The notes under the pieces: generated by a model
Databases searched by the model: none
What the model was told of the DNA's origin: nothing
What the model saw: only the letters and a program-made list of their open reading frames with translations
Translations under genes and position numbers: made by a program
Assembly (NCBI GenBank): GCA_016763165.1
Contig: JAESUJ010000002.1
Span: 1-7,707, forward strand
DNA: 7,707 nucleotides
Reading direction: 5' to 3'
Origin: Candidatus Babeliales bacterium
GTDB lineage: Bacteria > Babelota > Babeliae > Babelales > CAZZPM01
Shown here: piece by piece, positions 6,417 to 7,707 of the stretch
Position numbering within the stretch: position 1 is the stretch's first letter
How the letters are laid out: each line of letters starts with the position of its first letter

Positions 6417-7707
6417 CTAATCTATTATCTTATTTTCTTCAGTTATTTTCTGAAATACCGACCCCACACTATGTGCGATCAATCCCCACACAGCCAATAT
6501 ACCAAAAATAAGACCTCCTATCAATCCCCCATAAGAAAGTACAAAAGTATTGCAAAAAGCACCTACCATCTTGCCAAAACGAAGCCCGAACATGTCGATC
6601 CATGCTTTTGACTTATATTTTGTATCATGAGATGTTGGAATATATAAAATTTCCTTTGTAGGCTGATTGAATGCATAGTTGAGCGCTTTAGCAACAACAA
6701 GAACAAACGCGATAGCCCATAAGTTCGGGTAGGCAAAATAGACTGAAAATAATCCTGCTAATATAACTGGATAACCAACCAAACAAGCTCGAATGCCAAA
6801 GGTTCTATGGAAATAGGAAGTTCCTAATAAACCAAATAAACAAGCTATCAGCTGAATTGACAGAGAAAAATCAAATAAAAATGCATTTTTAACACCTGGA
6901 TGATCATACATTTTTTCAAGTTGAATATACATCTGGTATGTCATAAGTGTGCCTAAGATCTCCTGCAACCAGACAATCATGAAAATACCCATCACATATG
7001 GACGAGTTACGAGCAGAACAAGTCCTTCTATAAAGCGAATTTTTTTAGGTGCATGCACTTTTACTTCATGATCTTCTTTACCATGATACCCTTCCAATTC
7101 ATGCTTATCAATCGATTTAGTAAGAAAATAGACAACAGCAGCAACTCCAAAAAAAAGTACAAAACAGACCGCAGAAATAATTGGAGCTCTTTCAGCATAT
7201 AAATCAGAGTTTCGTGATAGAACATTTGCAACAGCAATAAAGACAAGACCGCCAAGCTGTGTACCAAAAATGATAAGACCATACCCCTTTTTTGCTGACT
7301 CTGGTGGAGTTATATCATTCACAAAGGACCAGTACGTCGACAACATAAGAGAAATATAGCTATCAATAAAGCAATAAAACAGCCAACCCAACAGACGTGT
7401 TGAACTCGCTACTGTATTAGCCAATCCAATAGTTGGATGTGCAAAAAAATAAGAAAATATGAATCCTATGATAGCCGCACCAAAAGTAAATCCATAAATA
7501 AGCCGCTCTTTTGAGATAACATCGACTATGTATGAATATCCCATCACCACAGGAAAAAAGAAAAGCAATGAAAACATTTTAACCAAAGGAAGATAAGCTG
7601 CACCAACTGTATTAATAAAAATACTGTCTTTGAGCGTCTTAAGTGGCCAAAAAGAGCCTATGAGGAAAAAAAAACCTAAACCCAATAAAGCAAACTTTTT
7701 TAACTCA
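6417..7707 (-). CDS. ATP/ADP translocase (NTT/Tlc family), N-terminus cut by window edge
   Basis: This is an inner-membrane nucleotide transporter of the family that lets intracellular bacteria exchange ADP for host ATP. 429 residues are visible and the frame is open at the right edge. A TTG at 7685 is not the start, because upstream codons continue the family's opening as ELKKFALLGLGFFF. Matches to the family include the first helix with LKTLKD (usually LRDTKD, whose Lys is important for transport), WSFVNDITPPESAKKGYGL (about 126-144) and QPTKEILYIPTS followed by K-x-K-x-WID-x-FG-x-RFGK (about 350-380). Some 11-12 hydrophobic segments can be counted, in line with 12-helix members of about 500 residues. 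A charged His/Lys/Glu-rich loop (about 195-225) splits the halves. Specificity (ATP/ADP exchange or import of other nucleotides) cannot be read from sequence alone, because paralogs differ. dnaJ follows 23 nt downstream. Confidence 0.93.
   Translation of the reverse strand, partial: ELKKFALLGLGFFFLIGSFWPLKTLKDSIFINTVGAAYLPLVKMFSLLFFFPVVMGYSYIVDVISKERLIYGFTFGAAIIGFIFSYFFAHPTIGLANTVASSTRLLGWLFYCFIDSYISLMLSTYWSFVNDITPPESAKKGYGLIIFGTQLGGLVFIAVANVLSRNSDLYAERAPIISAVCFVLFFGVAAVVYFLTKSIDKHELEGYHGKEDHEVKVHAPKKIRFIEGLVLLVTRPYVMGIFMIVWLQEILGTLMTYQMYIQLEKMYDHPGVKNAFLFDFSLSIQLIACLFGLLGTSYFHRTFGIRACLVGYPVILAGLFSVYFAYPNLWAIAFVLVVAKALNYAFNQPTKEILYIPTSHDTKYKSKAWIDMFGLRFGKMVGAFCNTFVLSYGGLIGGLIFGILAVWGLIAHSVGSVFQKITEENKIID

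Noticed and set aside
7061..7282. 73-codon - strand open frame inside the translocase gene
   Set aside because: It is a shifted frame of the translocase; its Leu/Ser-rich product comes from reading hydrophobic codons out of frame.

Overview
The window (7,707 bp, AT-rich, about one third G+C by eye) looks like chromosomal DNA of an intracellular or host-dependent bacterium with an outer membrane. The main clue is a nucleotide transporter of the ATP/ADP translocase (NTT/Tlc) family, known from Chlamydiae, Rickettsiales, plant plastids and Candidatus Dependentiae (TM6). The mix of this translocase, a type I DnaJ and large unfamiliar beta-barrel proteins fits Dependentiae best to my eye. This lineage call is an inference and could not be checked by a search.

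Layout. Positions 1-120 hold the 3' end of an IS5-type transposase on the + strand and the probable right end of that insertion sequence. Positions 234-262 hold a strong hairpin that can terminate transcription from both sides. All remaining genes lie on the - strand and are read from right to left: ATP/ADP translocase (cut by the right edge), then dnaJ 23 nt downstream, then a long palindrome that probably ends that transcript. Next come two paralogous outer-membrane barrel proteins of about 700 and 721 residues, separated by only 9 nt. Last is a 128-residue membrane protein resembling the FUN14 family, with its own probable promoter.

How the genes may work together. The translocase would import host ATP in exchange for ADP across the inner membrane, and the two barrel proteins could provide passages or surface structures in the outer membrane. 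DnaJ is the Hsp70 co-chaperone and seems to be co-transcribed with the translocase. The function of the two barrel proteins is not known to me. They are the most interesting unexplained content: a duplicated, tightly coupled pair with shared motifs over nearly the whole length and C-terminal phenylalanines typical of outer-membrane barrels.

Two open reading frames extend upstream to TTG codons that are unlikely to be the real starts (dnaJ and the upstream barrel gene). In both, a Shine-Dalgarno sequence points to an internal ATG, and the coordinates given use that ATG.
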